From an uncultured Campylobacter sp. (lineage in GTDB: Bacteria; Campylobacterota; Campylobacteria; Campylobacterales; Campylobacteraceae): DNA of 63,450 nucleotides. The stretch's first letter is position 1. Each line of letters opens with the position of its first letter. Where the stretch lies: the NCBI RefSeq assembly GCF_938045205.1, contig NZ_CALIMY010000034.1:1-63450 (forward strand), in the 5' to 3' direction. The position numbers were made by a program, and so were the translations under genes. Below the pieces are notes generated by a model. That model was not told the DNA's origin. It saw only the letters and a list, made by a program, of their open reading frames with translations, and did not search any database. Shown piece by piece: positions 61,761 to 63,450 of this stretch.

Positions 61761-62135
61761 TTATTTGAATTGCGTATTTAATTTTAAGATTAATAGAGGC
61801 TCATCATTTGGCGGCAAATTTTTATTTGCCAACCTGATACCTTTATAAACATTTATCGTGATTTTAACATTTGGTATGTCGGTAGCCTTTGAAAAATTAT
61901 TTAAGAGTAACTTTATATCATCATCTCTAGCGCTATAAATGTTTGCTATACTCTCATATCTATCGGTAATTTTTCCACAAGACCAAGAACCGCCTAGATG
62001 ATTTAAATCTCTTATTCCTTCAAATATTATTTCTTCTGCTTTGTCGTTATACTGATTCCGACATTCCCTACCGTCGCAGCCGAATAATATAAATGCAGCG
62101 ACTATCAAAAAGAAACACTTTGTAAATTTCAGCAT
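61761..62135 (-). CDS. Small lipoprotein, paralog of the 62146 gene
   Basis: The 124-residue protein has a lipoprotein signal ending in I-L-F-G-C, then D-G-R-E-C-R-N-Q-Y-N-D-K-A. Further shared features with the next gene are D-D-D-I-K-L-L-L-N and I-P-N-V-K-I-T-I-N-V-Y. No known family was recognised. Last gene of the minus-strand cluster. AT-rich, unlike the rest of the window. Confidence 0.75.
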   Translation of the reverse strand: MLKFTKCFFLIVAAFILFGCDGRECRNQYNDKAEEIIFEGIRDLNHLGGSWSCGKITDRYESIANIYSARDDDIKLLLNNFSKATDIPNVKITINVYKGIRLANKNLPPNDEPLLILKLNTQFK

Positions 62136-62145
62136 TTCATTTTCC

Positions 62146-62559
62146 TTAATTTGATTTTGTGTCTAATTTTACGGTTAATATATTCTTGCTAAATAGTGGC
62201 GGAGTTTTGCTGCCCCATTTCCAATATCTCTCATAAACCGATATAGTAATTTTGACATTTGGAATTTGTGCCGCCTCTGCTACATTCTTTAATAAAGTCT
62301 CTAAATCATCGTTGCTAGGTCCGTAAAAATTTATGAAGTATTCATAGTTGTCAATAGACCCGCGCGTCCAATCTCTATTTTCCTTATCCTTTAAATTGTT
62401 GGTTATAGTAGAAAACGCCTTATTATTGTATTCGTTGCGGCATTCATTACCGTCGCAGCCGAATAGAACAATCGCAAAAAATATTGCAACAAGAAATTTT
62501 ATGGCGAAATTAAAATACCCGCCTGTTTTTATAGTTTGATAACTACGATAGTAACCCAT
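62146..62559 (-). CDS. Small lipoprotein, paralog of the 61761 gene
   Basis: The 137-residue protein starts at 62559 behind GAGGAG. Its signal is long (about 33 residues) and ends in V-L-F-G-C, followed by D-G-N-E-C-R-N-E-Y-N-N-K-A. N-D-D-L-E-T-L-L-K-N and I-P-N-V-K-I-T-I-S-V-Y align with its neighbour 10 nt downstream. About 40% identity is estimated by eye. The role is unknown. Confidence 0.75.
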   Translation of the reverse strand: MGYYRSYQTIKTGGYFNFAIKFLVAIFFAIVLFGCDGNECRNEYNNKAFSTITNNLKDKENRDWTRGSIDNYEYFINFYGPSNDDLETLLKNVAEAAQIPNVKITISVYERYWKWGSKTPPLFSKNILTVKLDTKSN

Positions 62560-62568
62560 TTTCGCTCC

Positions 62569-63039
62569 TCAGATAAAATCCCTGTATTCGATATTTTTGT
62601 TACTCATTAAAATTTTTAATTTTTCAAAATCTTCTTTTGTTATATAACTTAAAGGCAAAATAATCGAGCTTAGATTAAATACGATATTTGCCAAATTAAA
62701 TTTTAGTTTTAGGCAAAGTGTTTCGCCTCCCGGCAGATATGCAAATGTAGCAATATATTTAATCTCATCATATTTTAGAATCCTTTGCCAAAATATATAT
62801 CTTACTATCACTTTATCATCGTAGCACGCAATAAATTTAAAGCAATTCGGAATAACCGTCGTATAAAAAAGACCGATTAGCGTTATCCAGCCTACGATAG
62901 GCGCATAAGGCTTGTCGAGCATTATAAAAACAATGGCGATATAAAATTGCAAAATTTTAACTACCGAATAAAAAGGTCCGTAAAAACGCCTCGCCCTTTT
63001 TATGATTAGCAGCGGCTCGCCCGGTTTCGCATCGTTCAT
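62569..63039 (-). CDS. Two-helix membrane protein, paralog of the edge gene
   Basis: The 156-residue protein has two membrane helices (about 25-42 and 47-66) followed by a C-terminal part with Y-D-D-K-V-I-V-R-Y-I-F-W-Q-R-I-L-K-Y-D-E-I. This pattern is reminiscent of bacterial PH-like domains, only tentatively. CTGAGGATC lies before the ATG. It is 9 nt upstream of the 62559 lipoprotein gene and duplicates the edge gene. Confidence 0.7.
   Translation of the reverse strand: MNDAKPGEPLLIIKRARRFYGPFYSVVKILQFYIAIVFIMLDKPYAPIVGWITLIGLFYTTVIPNCFKFIACYDDKVIVRYIFWQRILKYDEIKYIATFAYLPGGETLCLKLKFNLANIVFNLSSIILPLSYITKEDFEKLKILMSNKNIEYRDFI
62887..62941. repeat. 55 bp exact direct repeat (copy 1 of 2)
   Basis: Identical to 63396-63450 at an offset of 509 nt. 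High but imperfect similarity continues leftwards to about 62815 (versus 63324). It marks a recent tandem duplication in the membrane protein genes. Confidence 0.9.
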
Positions 63040-63059
63040 TTTTGATCCTCAGATAAAAT

Positions 63060-63450
63060 TTATTCATATTTGAAATTTTTAAAATTGAAATATCTTACAT
63101 TGCGTTCTTTCAGTAGAATTTTCAGCTTTTCAAAATCATCGCTGGCTATGTAGTCCATCGGTATAGAGATCGAGCCTAGATAAATCAATATATCATAAAT
63201 TTTAGGCTTAAGCCTTATGGCTAAAATTTGTTTAAATGATATAGGGATTTTATATGCGGTGAATTCCTTTATATCTGTAAGCATGATAATTTTTTCCCAG
63301 AAAAAATATTTCACGACTATGCGATCATCGTAGCACGCAATAAATTTAAAGCAATTCGGGATAATCTCTGCGTAAAAAAGCCCGATTAGCATCACCCAGC
63401 CTACGATAGGCGCATAAGGCTTGTCGAGCATTATAAAAACAATGGCGATA
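63060..63450 (-). CDS. Membrane protein paralog, 5' end outside the window
   Basis: The frame is open to the window edge and begins there with I-A-I-V-F-I-M-L-D-K-P-Y, identical to an internal part of the 63039 protein, so its start lies further right. The ATG at 63431 is internal. The first part, through Y-D-D-R-I-V-V-K-Y-F-F-W, matches the neighbour closely; the end (Y-K-I-P-I-S-F to K-N-F-K-Y-E) does not. Function unknown. Confidence 0.7.
   Translation of the reverse strand, partial: IAIVFIMLDKPYAPIVGWVMLIGLFYAEIIPNCFKFIACYDDRIVVKYFFWEKIIMLTDIKEFTAYKIPISFKQILAIRLKPKIYDILIYLGSISIPMDYIASDDFEKLKILLKERNVRYFNFKNFKYE
63396..63450. repeat. 55 bp exact direct repeat (copy 2 of 2, cut by the edge)
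   Basis: Identical to 62887-62941. It reaches the last base of the window, so the duplicated segment probably extends further. Confidence 0.9.

Overview
The window is chromosomal DNA of a Campylobacter-like member of the Campylobacterota (former Epsilonproteobacteria). The evidence is gene order, which (from memory) follows several C. jejuni blocks: Cj0155c-Cj0146c, Cj1373-Cj1371, the mod genes, Cj1494c-Cj1495c, Cj1482c-Cj1477c and Cj0094-Cj0118. Split b and b' ATP synthase subunits and a tRNA-Sec fit the same group. Base composition is clearly richer in G+C than C. jejuni, which points to an oral species such as C. gracilis, C. rectus or C. showae; the species call is inference.

Layout. 1-7.8 kb (+): rpmE-rsmI-rlmB-membrane protein, then aminotransferase-hom-yraN-trxA-trxB. 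7.9-13.1 kb (-): an orphan lipoprotein gene that seems to lack a normal start codon, tRNA-Sec, and a lipid-transport operon mlaA-mlaC-RND exporter. 13.2-17.9 kb (+): molybdate regulation and uptake (modE, modA, a TOBE protein, modC, a 1 kb empty gap, modB). 17.9-25.9 kb (+): a large PAS-GGDEF-degenerate EAL protein, hisZ-like, purA, a DUF507 protein and carA. 26.7-36.7 kb (+): an orphan response regulator, addB-addA, rplM-rpsI, a CadF-like OmpA protein and a HAD hydrolase. 36.7-39 kb: a gene-poor spacer with degenerate repeats, tRNA-Gln, a DUF411 protein and a small lipoprotein. 39.2-59.1 kb (+): a long housekeeping block: rplU-rpmA-obgE, an EF-hand lipoprotein, fmt-(KF-repeat ORF)-birA-parA-parB, the F1Fo ATP synthase operon, the Tol-Pal envelope operon, slyD, fabD, mtnN and a TtcA-like gene. 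59.1-60.2 kb: a repeat-filled spacer, followed by an aldehyde dehydrogenase. 61.8-63.45 kb (-): an AT-richer accessory cluster of tandemly duplicated small lipoproteins and membrane proteins that runs off the right edge.

What stands out is a short AT-core word (AAAATTY, often the palindrome AAATTTTAAAATTT) that fills most spacers and also appears in phase inside three otherwise conserved proteins (RND exporter, AddB, HAD hydrolase) as low-complexity insertions rich in Gln-Asn-Ser/Leu/Phe. The same word builds a 168-codon KF-repeat ORF wedged with overlaps between fmt and birA. Other points worth following are the missing start codon of the 8.6 kb lipoprotein, the duplicated free-standing TonB/TolA C-terminal domain in the Tol operon, and the mosaic tandem duplication at the right edge.
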